The position numbers were made by a program, and so were the translations under genes. The notes beneath the pieces are model-generated. The model was not told the origin of the DNA. It saw nothing but the letters and a program-made list of their open reading frames with translations, and ran no database searches. 64,000 bases of DNA from Aquibacillus albus (GTDB lineage Bacteria > Bacillota > Bacilli > Bacillales > Amphibacillaceae). Positions 29,764 through 37,828 of this stretch are shown here, piece by piece (position 1 is the first letter of the stretch; the number at the start of each line of letters is the position of its first letter). The stretch is from NCBI RefSeq assembly GCF_016908325.1, contig NZ_JAFBDR010000015.1, positions 1 through 64,000 of the forward strand, in the 5' to 3' direction.

Positions 29764-30633
29764 ATGAAAAAAATGAAAGATATTGTAGCAACATTTTCTA
29801 TTGTCGGGTTCGATCCAGCTACGGGTGAGTTAGGAATAGCTGTTCAATCCAAGTTTATTGCGGTCGGCTCTGTGGTACCTTGGGCGAAAGCGGGAGTAGG
29901 TGCTGTAGCAACTCAGGCATTTGCCAATCCTTCTTATGGTCCAGAGGGGTTAGCTTTATTAGAGGAAGGTAAAACAGCAGAAGAGGCGATTCAGATTCTA
30001 ACGGAAAAAGATCCGGAAAGAGAAGAAAGACAAGTTGGTATTGTAGATTTTAAAGGGAACACAGCTAGCTTTACTGGTAGCAATTGCTACGATTGGGCAG
30101 GTGGCATAACTGGTAAAAACTTTGCTGCACAAGGGAACATTTTAGTAAATAAAGAAACGGTTACGGCAATGGGGGAAACCTTTGAGAATACAGAGGGGAC
30201 TTTAGCAGAGCGATTGTTAGCTTCCTTATCAGCTGCACAAGAAGCGGGCGGAGATAGTAGGGGGAAACAATCAGCGGCACTATATGTCGTAAAGGAAAAA
30301 GGAGGATATGGTGGATTTAATGATGTCCTTGTTGATTTAAGGGTGGATGATCATCCTGAACCAATTAAAGAGCTGCATCGATTATTTGCTTTACAACAAT
30401 TATATTTCGGGGAGACAAAGCCTGAAAACATATTATCCATTCAAGGAAAAACGAGAGATGAAGTGGTTGAAGGATTAAATAAATTTGGTTATCTCTCTAC
30501 GAAAGAAGTAGAGGACAATCAGTTGTTGGAGCAATTTACGAAGTTTTTACATACTGAAAACTTTGAGGAAAGAGAATTGGAAAAAGGTAAAATAGATAAG
30601 GAAGTGTTGGATTTCATGAAAAACAGCCGATAA
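29764..30633 (+). CDS. DUF1028 family protein (Ntn-hydrolase-like)
   Basis: A 289-residue protein starting after AAATGGAGGAAGCATC. MKDIVATFSIVGFDPATGELGIAVQSKF, AVGSVVPWAKAGVGAVATQAFANPSYG and RQVGIVDFKGNTASFTGSNC are the DUF1028 signatures; the family is related to Ntn-hydrolases. Residues from about 215 form a shorter C-terminal domain. Its substrate is unknown; amide or peptide hydrolysis is a guess from fold. It is followed 130 bases later by a polytopic transporter and then CstA, which hints at nutrient use. Confidence 0.8.
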   Translation: MKKMKDIVATFSIVGFDPATGELGIAVQSKFIAVGSVVPWAKAGVGAVATQAFANPSYGPEGLALLEEGKTAEEAIQILTEKDPEREERQVGIVDFKGNTASFTGSNCYDWAGGITGKNFAAQGNILVNKETVTAMGETFENTEGTLAERLLASLSAAQEAGGDSRGKQSAALYVVKEKGGYGGFNDVLVDLRVDDHPEPIKELHRLFALQQLYFGETKPENILSIQGKTRDEVVEGLNKFGYLSTKEVEDNQLLEQFTKFLHTENFEERELEKGKIDKEVLDFMKNSR

Positions 30634-30646
30634 TGGCTGTTTTTTT
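30619..30646 (+). terminator. Terminator overlapping the end of the DUF1028 gene
   Basis: AAAACAGCC and GGCTGTTTTTT flank a six-base loop that contains the TAA stop codon. A second small hairpin with six T follows at 30660-30680 (CGGG / CCCG). Confidence 0.85.
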
Positions 30647-30764
30647 ACGCGATTGGGGCGGGGGTACCCGTTTTTTCTAAGGATGCCGTCACCGAAAGAA
30701 CCCACGTTGCATAGGCTATAGCACAGTTCAGTTACGAAAACTGGATGAATGGAGGCGATGTAGC

Positions 30765-32192
30765 GTGGAATTGACATTTTCTCACTGGATATATGGATTT
30801 TTTACTATAGCGATTATTGTAACGATGGTATTCCGAAGAGGTGTTGTACTTCCTACATTATTAGGAACATTTCTAGTTGCATGGGTTTATCAAGGTAGTA
30901 TCATTGATGGTTTTACTGCTGTATTTAATGCAAATCTAGTCGCTGCCAAAGAACTGTTTAACATCTTTCTAATCATTACTTTTATGGTGGCTTTATTGCA
31001 TTCTTTAAAGGATTTAGGTGCAGATAAACGAATGATTCAACCAATCCAAAAGATGATGGTGAATGGTCACATAGCATTTTTCGTTTTAGTTGTTGTCACC
31101 TATGTTATTTCCTTGTTTTTCTGGCCTACTCCTGCTGTCCCGCTAATCTGCGCATTACTTGTTCCTGCTGCTATTCGTGCTGGGTTACCAGTAATGATGG
31201 GAGCTGTAGCAGTAGCATTGGCAGGTCAAGGTATGGCACTTTCATCTGATTATATCATTCAGGTTGCCCCTGACTTATCTGCAAAAGCTGCTGGGGTTGA
31301 TACTGCAACTGTTGTAGATCAAGCATTAATATTATCCTTGATTACAGGTGTTGTGGCTATTGCCTATGCATATTTAAGAAACAGAAAGAGCATTCGTTCA
31401 AAAAATGACCCAAAAATTGAACAAGAGCTTGCAGTTATGCAGGGGATAGAAGGGGAAGAAGGTAAAAAACCCCAAAATGTAAGCTTGCCATTTTGGAGTA
31501 AAATTTTTGCCGTATTAGTTCCAGTATCGATGTTAGTCGTTATGATTTATATGATATCAACCAAATTGAATTCAGGTCGAATGGGTGGTTTTGAAGGTGG
31601 AGATGGTGCTGCATTTATTGGTGGTGTAGCAGTTGTATTGCTCCTTCTATCGACATTAGCTTTTGGAAAACACAAAGCATTAGATTATATTAGTGAGCAC
31701 ATTACAGAGGGGTTTGTCTTTGCTTTTAAAGCAATGGGACCAGTCATTCCGATTGCAGGATTCTTCTTTTTAGGAAGCTCTGATTTCTCTGGAAGTATCC
31801 TATCGATTGGGGATGGTGAATCTCCAGAATTACTGTTTGATTTAGTTAAGTCTACACAGGACGTATTGCCACATAGTCCAATCCTAATTGCGTTTAGTAT
31901 TCTTCTTATTGGAATCATTACTGGGTTAGATGGGTCAGGTTTTTCTGGTTTACCGTTAACGGGTTCTTTGTCTGGAGCATTAGCCTCTGGCGGTTTAGAT
32001 CCTGCGACATTAGCAGCTATTGGACAAATGGGTTCCATCTGGACGGGTGGAGGAACGATTATTGCATGGTCATCTTTAGTGGCTATTGCAGGCTTCTGCG
32101 GCGTTCCAGTAATGGACTTAGTCCGAAAAAACTTTATTCCTGTTATGTTAGGATTAATCGTTTCGACAGCGTTAGCTTTATTTATCTTTTAA
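30765..32192 (+). CDS. Polytopic membrane transporter, substrate unknown
   Basis: A 475-residue protein with about twelve hydrophobic segments, starting at GTG after GGAGGCGATG. A charged stretch (about residues 205-240, KSIRSKNDPKIEQELAVMQG) forms a central cytoplasmic loop. Segments such as FFWPTPAVPLICALLVPAAIRAG and the second-half GLDGSGFSGLPLTGSLSGALA recall two-fold repeated ion/organic anion permeases (IT superfamily style), but no family is firmly recognised. Neighbours are DUF1028 and the CstA peptide/pyruvate transporter. Closed by its own terminator. Confidence 0.6.
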   Translation: MELTFSHWIYGFFTIAIIVTMVFRRGVVLPTLLGTFLVAWVYQGSIIDGFTAVFNANLVAAKELFNIFLIITFMVALLHSLKDLGADKRMIQPIQKMMVNGHIAFFVLVVVTYVISLFFWPTPAVPLICALLVPAAIRAGLPVMMGAVAVALAGQGMALSSDYIIQVAPDLSAKAAGVDTATVVDQALILSLITGVVAIAYAYLRNRKSIRSKNDPKIEQELAVMQGIEGEEGKKPQNVSLPFWSKIFAVLVPVSMLVVMIYMISTKLNSGRMGGFEGGDGAAFIGGVAVVLLLLSTLAFGKHKALDYISEHITEGFVFAFKAMGPVIPIAGFFFLGSSDFSGSILSIGDGESPELLFDLVKSTQDVLPHSPILIAFSILLIGIITGLDGSGFSGLPLTGSLSGALASGGLDPATLAAIGQMGSIWTGGGTIIAWSSLVAIAGFCGVPVMDLVRKNFIPVMLGLIVSTALALFIF

Positions 32193-32207
32193 GGAAAATG
32201 AAATTGC

Positions 32208-32252
32208 AAAGGAAGTGGGTGATTGTAATAACAATTATTCACTTCCTTTTTT
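32208..32252 (+). terminator. Terminator between the transporter and cstA
   Basis: AAAGGAAGTG and CACTTCCTTTTTT, with inner TGATTGT/ACAATTA pairing, give a long hairpin followed by T residues. Confidence 0.85.
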
Positions 32253-32319
32253 ACATAAATATAATTGCGTTTATGTACATGTCATATTATGAAAATAAAG
32301 CAATATACTGGAATTGTAT

Positions 32320-32336
32320 ATGGAAACCGCTTCCAT
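32320..32336. promoter_or_regulatory. cre-like palindrome upstream of cstA
   Basis: ATGGAAACCGCTTCCAT has perfect 6-base arms. It resembles a CcpA cre site with one extra base in the centre. It lies about 11 bases past a TATACT that could be the -10, and 34 bases before the cstA start, a position for catabolite repression by blocking transcription. Confidence 0.5.
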
Positions 32337-32369
32337 CATTGGAGGTATTTTTTAAAAGGAGGTAATAGT

Positions 32370-34091
32370 ATGAGTGGTAGTTTGGTCGCCATAATCGGCA
32401 TTATCGTTTTTATTTTAGGTTACCGTTATTATTCCAAGTTTATTGCTGAACGAATTTATAAGTTAGATCCGAATTATGTAACACCAGCACATCGATATAA
32501 AGATGGCGTAGATTATGTCCCAACCAATAAATATGTGCTTTGGGGACATCATTTCACTTCAGTTGCAGGGGCAGCTCCAATAGTAGGACCAGCAATTGCT
32601 GTTTACTGGGGTTGGTTACCGGCATTTTTATGGGTAGTGTTAGGTACAGTGTTTGCTGCAGGAGTACATGATTTTGGTACGTTAGTACTTTCGGTTCGAA
32701 ATAAGGGACAATCCATTGGAACACTCGCACATCGTTTAATTGGACAAAGGGCAAAACTGTTATTTTTATTTATTATTCTAATTTTAGTGTTAATGGTTAA
32801 TGCTGTTTTTGCTTGGGTCATATCTAGTTTATTTGTTTCTTATCCTTCGAGTGTTTTACCAATCTTTATTCAAATTCCATTGGCGATATGGATTGGTTAT
32901 GCTGTGTATCGCCGGAAGACACGAATGCTTATTCCGTCATTACTTGCTTTAGTAGTAATGTATGGAGTTGCGATTATCACTAGTAGAGTTCCAATTTTGC
33001 AAATTGATGTAGTTCGTTACTTCGGAGGCGAAGGAGCATCAGGCTTATTTGGTTTAGGAGCAACATCGAGTGCATTTCTTATTTGGATCATCATTCTAAT
33101 GGTGTATGTGTACATTGCTTCCACTTTACCTGTATGGAAATTGTTGCAGCCAAGAGATTATATCAATTCTCATCAATTAGTAGTAGGTTTACTGATTCTG
33201 TATTTAGGTCTGTTTTTTACCAATCCTGAAGTAACAGCACCAGTAACAAATACCGTTACTGACGTGTCATGGTTTCCGCTTTTGTTCATTACAATCGCTT
33301 GTGGTGCTATTTCAGGTTTTCATGGATTGGTTTCATCCGGAACAACCTCTAAGCAGTTGAACAAAGAAACAGATGCTCGTTTTGTTGGTTATTTTGGAGC
33401 TGTAGGTGAAGGTGTTTTAGCGTTAATTGCTATTATAGCAGTCGTCACCTTCTTTTCAAATACAGATCAATTCGTAGCAACATACAGTAGTTTTACTGAA
33501 GCAGGCGGGGCTGGATTAGGCATATTTATTGAGGGAGCTAGTCAATTGGCGTCTGGTTTAGCAATACCACCTGAAATCGCTACAACAATTGTGTCTATTA
33601 TTGTTGTTAGCTTCGCTGCAACGACATTAGATACATCCGTGAGATTAATGCGATATATTATCTCAGAGCTAGGTGTGGAATACAAAATGCCTAGTTTAAC
33701 AAAAATGCATGTTGCAACAACTATTGCGGTAGTATTAAGTGCAGTACTTGTGTTGTTACCTGAGGGATCAAGAGGGTTTGGTTCTGGTGGTTACCTGCTC
33801 TGGCCATTGTTTGGTACATCCAATCAGTTGTTGGCAGGGATAAGCTTATTGTTAATTTCTATATGGCTTAAAAGACAAGGAAGAAACTATATTTTTACAT
33901 TAATTCCAATGGTTTTTCTATTATTTATGACATTAATAGCTATGTTTAATCAAGTTCTCTTTCAATGGTCTTGGTTTGGAACAAATTCTAATTCACTATT
34001 GTTTTTCTTAGGTGCAATAATCTTTGGTTTTGCCGTATGGATTATTTTAACAGCAATCTCTGCTTTATCGAATAATCAGTTCGATAAATAG
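32370..34091 (+). CDS. cstA: Carbon starvation protein CstA family transporter
   Basis: CstA proteins import peptides or pyruvate when carbon is short. The 573-residue protein has many membrane segments and the family signatures YYSKFIAERIYKLDP near the N-terminus, FTSVAGAAPIVGPAIAVYWGWLPAFLWVVLGTVFAAGVHDFG (about residues 57-98) and FHGLVSSGTTSKQL (about 323). The ATG at 32370 follows AAAGGAGGTAATAGT; the longer open frame from 32265 is not supported. The extra C-terminal part of long CstA proteins (about 700 residues) is lacking, as in other Bacillus forms. Confidence 0.9.
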   Translation: MSGSLVAIIGIIVFILGYRYYSKFIAERIYKLDPNYVTPAHRYKDGVDYVPTNKYVLWGHHFTSVAGAAPIVGPAIAVYWGWLPAFLWVVLGTVFAAGVHDFGTLVLSVRNKGQSIGTLAHRLIGQRAKLLFLFIILILVLMVNAVFAWVISSLFVSYPSSVLPIFIQIPLAIWIGYAVYRRKTRMLIPSLLALVVMYGVAIITSRVPILQIDVVRYFGGEGASGLFGLGATSSAFLIWIIILMVYVYIASTLPVWKLLQPRDYINSHQLVVGLLILYLGLFFTNPEVTAPVTNTVTDVSWFPLLFITIACGAISGFHGLVSSGTTSKQLNKETDARFVGYFGAVGEGVLALIAIIAVVTFFSNTDQFVATYSSFTEAGGAGLGIFIEGASQLASGLAIPPEIATTIVSIIVVSFAATTLDTSVRLMRYIISELGVEYKMPSLTKMHVATTIAVVLSAVLVLLPEGSRGFGSGGYLLWPLFGTSNQLLAGISLLLISIWLKRQGRNYIFTLIPMVFLLFMTLIAMFNQVLFQWSWFGTNSNSLLFFLGAIIFGFAVWIILTAISALSNNQFDK

Positions 34092-34167
34092 TCAGAAATG
34101 ATAAAAGAATGGGAAAGGGGTCATAGGAAATTACTCCTTTCTTTCCATTGTTAGGAAGGTGAATGAT

Positions 34168-34425
34168 TTGCTAGAAAAAATAAAACAAGCAATAAATTGG
34201 TATGATCAAGTATTAAGCTTGTCTCATCGGTCTGAAATTGCAAGAGAATTAAGAGATGAGGATGATTTATTTTTACTATTACTCTATTCAGAATTAATTG
34301 GCATACCTAATCCCGTTTATTATTACTCATTAGAGCTTTATCCATATATGATTGAAAAGTTTCATGATTGGCACTTACGCATGGGAATGGAAAAATCGCC
34401 ACTAGACGGTATCCGTTGCTGTTAA
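34168..34425 (+). CDS. Cory-CC-star-like small protein
   Basis: An 85-residue protein ending in IRCC directly before the stop, the feature that names the cory-CC-star family. It has an amphipathic, acidic middle (ELRDEDDLFLLLLYSELIG) and a Tyr-rich stretch NPVYYYSLELYPYM. TTG at 34168 is preferred because AAGGTGA lies 5 bases before it; GTG at 34159 would sit on that site. It is followed 32 bases later by an ArsA-type ATPase gene. The two C-terminal cysteines suggest metal or thiol chemistry, or delivery to the ATPase; this is inference. Confidence 0.6.
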   Translation: MLEKIKQAINWYDQVLSLSHRSEIARELRDEDDLFLLLLYSELIGIPNPVYYYSLELYPYMIEKFHDWHLRMGMEKSPLDGIRCC

Positions 34426-34457
34426 ATAACGAGATTAAAAGGAGAGTGCTTTAAGAT

Positions 34458-35393
34458 ATGGATACAAATAAACCAATTATATTTGTTGGGGGTAAAGGGG
34501 GAGTAGGGAAATCAACTACATCGGCCGCTATAGCACACCAAACTGCTTCTAAAGGAAGAGAAACATTGTTAGTTTCGACGGATCCAGCACATAACCTTGG
34601 GGATATTTTTGACATGGAACTAAGAGGGAGTATTACTAGGGTGGCTAATCATTTATCAATATTAGAGATTGATTCTGAAATAGAAACGGACAGGTATATA
34701 TCACAAGTTAAGCAGAATTTAAATGGGTTTGTTAAGTCTAGTTTGGTTGAAGAGGTACACCGTCAAATTGATGCAGCCAAGGTTTCCCCTGGTGCTGAAG
34801 AAGCTGCACTATTTGATCGAATCATATCAATTGTTTTAGAGGAACGGGAGGTATATGATACGATTATATTTGATACAGCACCTACTGGTCACACGATTCG
34901 TTTATTATCACTGCCTGAATTGATGGGTGTTTGGATAGAGGGAATGATTAAAAAAAGAGAGAAGACGAATAAGAACTATTCCGAATTGTTAAATGACGGA
35001 AAGCCGGTGGACGATCCGATTTATCAAGTTTTAATGGGGCGAAAAGAGAGATTTTCTAAAGCCAGGGATTTATTGTTAAATCCAGAAGTGACAGGACTTA
35101 TTTTCGTTTTAACACCAGAACGTCTACCGATATTGGAGACAAAAAAAGCAGTACATAGATTAGAGAATAATCATTTAAATGTGGGTACACTCATCGTTAA
35201 TAAGGTTTTACCAGAAGAGATTGGTGAGGGTTTTTTTAAAGAGAGAAAGAAATTGGAAACAAAGTACTTGCAGTTAATTGATGAAACGTTTAACAATAAA
35301 GAAATAGTGCATGTTCCATTATTAGCTGAAGATATCGTTAGTAATGATCAACTTGAATTGTTTAGTCAATCAATTGGAAAGGAAGAAGTATGA
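34458..35393 (+). CDS. ArsA/Get3-family ATPase
   Basis: A 311-residue soluble ATPase. The deviant Walker A GGKGGVGKSTTSA is at residues 11-23, switch I has STDPAHNLGDIF (about 40), and switch II FDTAPTGHTIRLLSLP (about 138). Single-domain length fits Get3-like and bacterial ArsA-like proteins rather than the duplicated arsenite-pump ArsA. No arsenite pump (ArsB) or arsenic regulator is nearby; the preceding gene encodes a small CC-ending protein. Function in metal or tail-anchored-protein handling is therefore open. Confidence 0.85.
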   Translation: MDTNKPIIFVGGKGGVGKSTTSAAIAHQTASKGRETLLVSTDPAHNLGDIFDMELRGSITRVANHLSILEIDSEIETDRYISQVKQNLNGFVKSSLVEEVHRQIDAAKVSPGAEEAALFDRIISIVLEEREVYDTIIFDTAPTGHTIRLLSLPELMGVWIEGMIKKREKTNKNYSELLNDGKPVDDPIYQVLMGRKERFSKARDLLLNPEVTGLIFVLTPERLPILETKKAVHRLENNHLNVGTLIVNKVLPEEIGEGFFKERKKLETKYLQLIDETFNNKEIVHVPLLAEDIVSNDQLELFSQSIGKEEV

Positions 35394-36370
35394 TGAACGC
35401 ATTTGTACACGAAAGAGAACACGTTATTTATAAAGAAATTCCTGAACCTGAAGTAACCAAAGGTAAAGTAAAAATTAAGTTAAAGGCTGCTGGTTTAAAT
35501 CATCGTGATTTAAATATACCTAGTCGGAGGGGGGATAATGAGAAACCTCTTGTCTTAGGATCTGATGGGGCAGGTGTCATTGAAGAAATTGGACCTGAAG
35601 TAACGAACCTATCCATTGGTGACGAGGTAATTGTGAATCCAGGTCTAGGTTGGAAGCATACCAGTGATGCGCCACCTGAAGGTTTTGAAATATTAGGAAT
35701 GCCTGACCACGGTACATTTGCAGAAAAAATTGTCATAGACGCAGAACATGTGGAGAGAAAACCTGCTTTCATGAATTGGGAGGAAGCAGGGGTTTTAGCG
35801 TTATCTGCACTAACAGGTTACCGGGCCTTGTTTACAAAAGCAAAATTAAAAGCGGGGGAGACCATTTTAATTCCAGGTGCAGGTAGTGGTGTTGCTACAT
35901 TTATCATTCAATTTGCAAAAGCCGCAGGTGCTAGAGTAATTGTTACATCAAGAGATGAAGAAAAGTGCCGTAAAGCATTAGATATTGGTGCAGACAAAGC
36001 AATTGCAACCAATAGTAATTGGGAAGAAGAATTAAACGACGAACAAATTGACCTTGTTATTGAAAGCGTTGGAAATGCTACGTTTAATCGCTCACTTTCG
36101 GTATTGAAGCGAGGGGGAAAAATTGTAACATTTGGCGCAACTACTGACGATAACGTAACGATTAATATCAGACAGTTTTTCTATGGTCAATATCAATTAT
36201 TAGGTTCAACAATGGGAAGTAGGGAGGAACTACAAGCAATGCTTCAATTCGTTAATCAATATAAGATAAAGCCAGTGGTTGATCATGTATTTCCGCTCAG
36301 CCATACGGAAGAAGCATTTGATTATTTACGACACGGGAAGCAATTTGGAAAGGTCGCCATTATTGTTTAA
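35390..36370 (+). CDS. Zinc-type MDR alcohol dehydrogenase/quinone oxidoreductase family protein
   Basis: A 326-residue medium-chain dehydrogenase. The GroES-like part has AAGLNHRDLNIPSRRG and VLGSDGAGVIEEIG; the Rossmann part has ILIPGAGSGVATFIIQFAKAAGARVIVTSRDEEK (about residue 160). Structural zinc cysteines are absent and the catalytic-zinc set is incomplete, so a quinone oxidoreductase or enoyl reductase type is more likely than an alcohol dehydrogenase. The start overlaps the stop of the ATPase gene (ATGA), so it belongs to the same operon. Its stop lies one base from the end of the convergent DUF421 gene. Confidence 0.8.
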   Translation: MMNAFVHEREHVIYKEIPEPEVTKGKVKIKLKAAGLNHRDLNIPSRRGDNEKPLVLGSDGAGVIEEIGPEVTNLSIGDEVIVNPGLGWKHTSDAPPEGFEILGMPDHGTFAEKIVIDAEHVERKPAFMNWEEAGVLALSALTGYRALFTKAKLKAGETILIPGAGSGVATFIIQFAKAAGARVIVTSRDEEKCRKALDIGADKAIATNSNWEEELNDEQIDLVIESVGNATFNRSLSVLKRGGKIVTFGATTDDNVTINIRQFFYGQYQLLGSTMGSREELQAMLQFVNQYKIKPVVDHVFPLSHTEEAFDYLRHGKQFGKVAIIV

Positions 36371-36371
36371 A

Positions 36372-37229
36372 TCATGATTTTAGCAAAGGCTCCATTTTAT
36401 CAATAGCTGTTTGGAGCTTTTGGCTATTTTTCGTGTACATTTGCTTTGCCTCTTGGTTTTCTGTCGATAAGGCAAACATTTCCATATCTGCTTGACATTT
36501 TTTGAGTGTTGCTAGCAGCGCTGGTTTTTCTTGAGGACTCGGTACTTGAAGTTTATCGTCAAATAAATCAAGCGTTAATTGTCCAAAATTATCGACTTGA
36601 CCAAGGTAGACATTTTCGATGGTGACTCCTTGTTTTTCTAATTCTGTATGAAGCCAGTTTACACTCAACCCTGCTGTTGCTAACGGTTCTTTCATGATGT
36701 CGCCATCCATGATTACGGTTTGTGGCTCTTTAATGGGTGCAACTGTTGCGGCAACATCTTTTGGAGTGATTGGTTGGTTTTCGCGCTTAGGCAAAACATT
36801 TATTTCACCATCTGGTTCTAATACCGCAAATTCTACATCAGCAGCTTGAAAGATATTTTTACTTCTTAATCTTTGTAATAAATCATCCGATGTGAAGCTT
36901 TCTTTTTTTAAATTATCTTCCATTATTTTGCCATCTTTAATAAAAACAGTTCCTTTTCCTCGGACAAAATCGTGAATTGCTTTACTTTTGAGAGCTAGCC
37001 AAGTGATGAGGAAAGGGATTAAAAACCAAACACTTAACCCTACAAATCCGCTTACAAAACTAACTCCACCTAGGGTAAGTTCAGCTGCAATTACTGCAAT
37101 GATAATTCCTATCATGAATTCAAAAGCTGTCAGTTGGGAAAGTTGTCTTTTTCCGATGAATTTCGCAATAACGAATATAATGATTAGCAAGCTAATGGAT
37201 CTTAAAAAAGCTTCTATCCATTCTGGCAT
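36372..37229 (-). CDS. DUF421 membrane protein with DUF1657-like C-terminus
   Basis: A 285-residue protein with three N-terminal membrane helices and the YetF/DUF421 domain (FIGKRQLSQLTAFEFMIGI near residue 24, VFIKDGKIMEDNLKKESFTSDDLLQRLRSKNI near 95). The last 60 residues (LLATLKKCQADMEMFALSTENQEAKQMYTKN and on) match the two separate DUF1657 proteins of this operon in pattern, so the gene is a fusion. It is the last gene of a seven-gene spoVA operon in the order known from spoVA2mob of heat-resistant B. subtilis spores. Confidence 0.85.
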   Translation of the reverse strand: MPEWIEAFLRSISLLIIIFVIAKFIGKRQLSQLTAFEFMIGIIIAVIAAELTLGGVSFVSGFVGLSVWFLIPFLITWLALKSKAIHDFVRGKGTVFIKDGKIMEDNLKKESFTSDDLLQRLRSKNIFQAADVEFAVLEPDGEINVLPKRENQPITPKDVAATVAPIKEPQTVIMDGDIMKEPLATAGLSVNWLHTELEKQGVTIENVYLGQVDNFGQLTLDLFDDKLQVPSPQEKPALLATLKKCQADMEMFALSTENQEAKQMYTKNSQKLQTAIDKMEPLLKS

Positions 37230-37255
37230 ATAAATTTCTCCTTATCTCAATAGTT

Positions 37256-37462
37256 TTAAATCCCTTTGTATTGTTCTTCTTCTCGTTCTAGTTCTCCTAC
37301 GCGATTGATTAAGTCTTTTTTTACTTGATCTATCAATTCTATTCCTTCTTGAAACGTTTTTTTTGCTTCTTCGCTTTGTGTTCTTGTTGAAAGGCTAGAT
37401 AGACTAGTTTGAACACCTTTTAAACTTGCTAAACTTTGTTTGACTTGTGAAGCAACTGTCAT
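37256..37462 (-). CDS. DUF1657 protein of the spoVA operon
   Basis: A 68-residue helical protein, MTVASQVKQSLASLKGVQTS at the start, with heptad-like Leu/Val spacing and a charged end. It is a paralogue of the first gene of the operon (MTVVTQVKQTLAGLKSAQAS). Its exact role is unknown; it occurs with SpoVA2-type germination proteins. Confidence 0.85.
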   Translation of the reverse strand: MTVASQVKQSLASLKGVQTSLSSLSTRTQSEEAKKTFQEGIELIDQVKKDLINRVGELEREEEQYKGI

Positions 37463-37476
37463 AATCCTTCTCCTTT

Positions 37477-37827
37477 TTAGCCTTTTGGTTTAAATAATAT
37501 AGCACCGATCATTCCAAAGATGATTGCTGAGGAAATTCCAGAGCTGGTAATTTCAAACATTCCTGTAATAACGCCAATTAACCCATGTTGATCGGCTTCT
37601 TGCATAGCTCCGTTAACTAACGAATTTCCGAAACTTGTAATTGGTACAGTTGCACCTGCACCTGCAAAATCAATTAATTTCTCATAGAGTCCAAAACCAC
37701 CTAATACTGCACCACCTACGACTAATGCACTTAATGTATGTCCTGGTGTTAGCTTGAAAACATCAAGCATAATCTGACCAATAACACAAATAAGACCTCC
37801 TATTAGGAATGCCCATAGGAATACCAT
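37477..37827 (-). CDS. spoVAE: Stage V sporulation protein AE (SpoVAEb type)
   Basis: A 116-residue inner-membrane protein of the spore with about four helices (MVFLWAFLIGGLICVIGQIMLD; ALVVGGAVLGGFGLYEKL). It shares GAGATVPITSFGNSLVNGA with SpoVAC of this operon (GAGTAVPVTGFGNAVISAA), the conserved SpoVAC/E core. ATG at 37827 is chosen because GGAGGTG precedes it, at the end of spoVAD. SpoVA proteins move dipicolinic acid into and out of the spore. Confidence 0.9.
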   Translation of the reverse strand: MVFLWAFLIGGLICVIGQIMLDVFKLTPGHTLSALVVGGAVLGGFGLYEKLIDFAGAGATVPITSFGNSLVNGAMQEADQHGLIGVITGMFEITSSGISSAIIFGMIGAILFKPKG

Positions 37828-37828
37828 G

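Noticed and set aside
32265-32369. 35-residue N-terminal extension of CstA
   Set aside because: It would start within the promoter/cre-like region; AAAGGAGGTAATAGT before 32370 decides the start.
34458-35393. Arsenite efflux pump ATPase ArsA
   Set aside because: The protein has one ATPase domain instead of two and there are no arsB, arsD or arsR genes nearby, so arsenic resistance is not supported.
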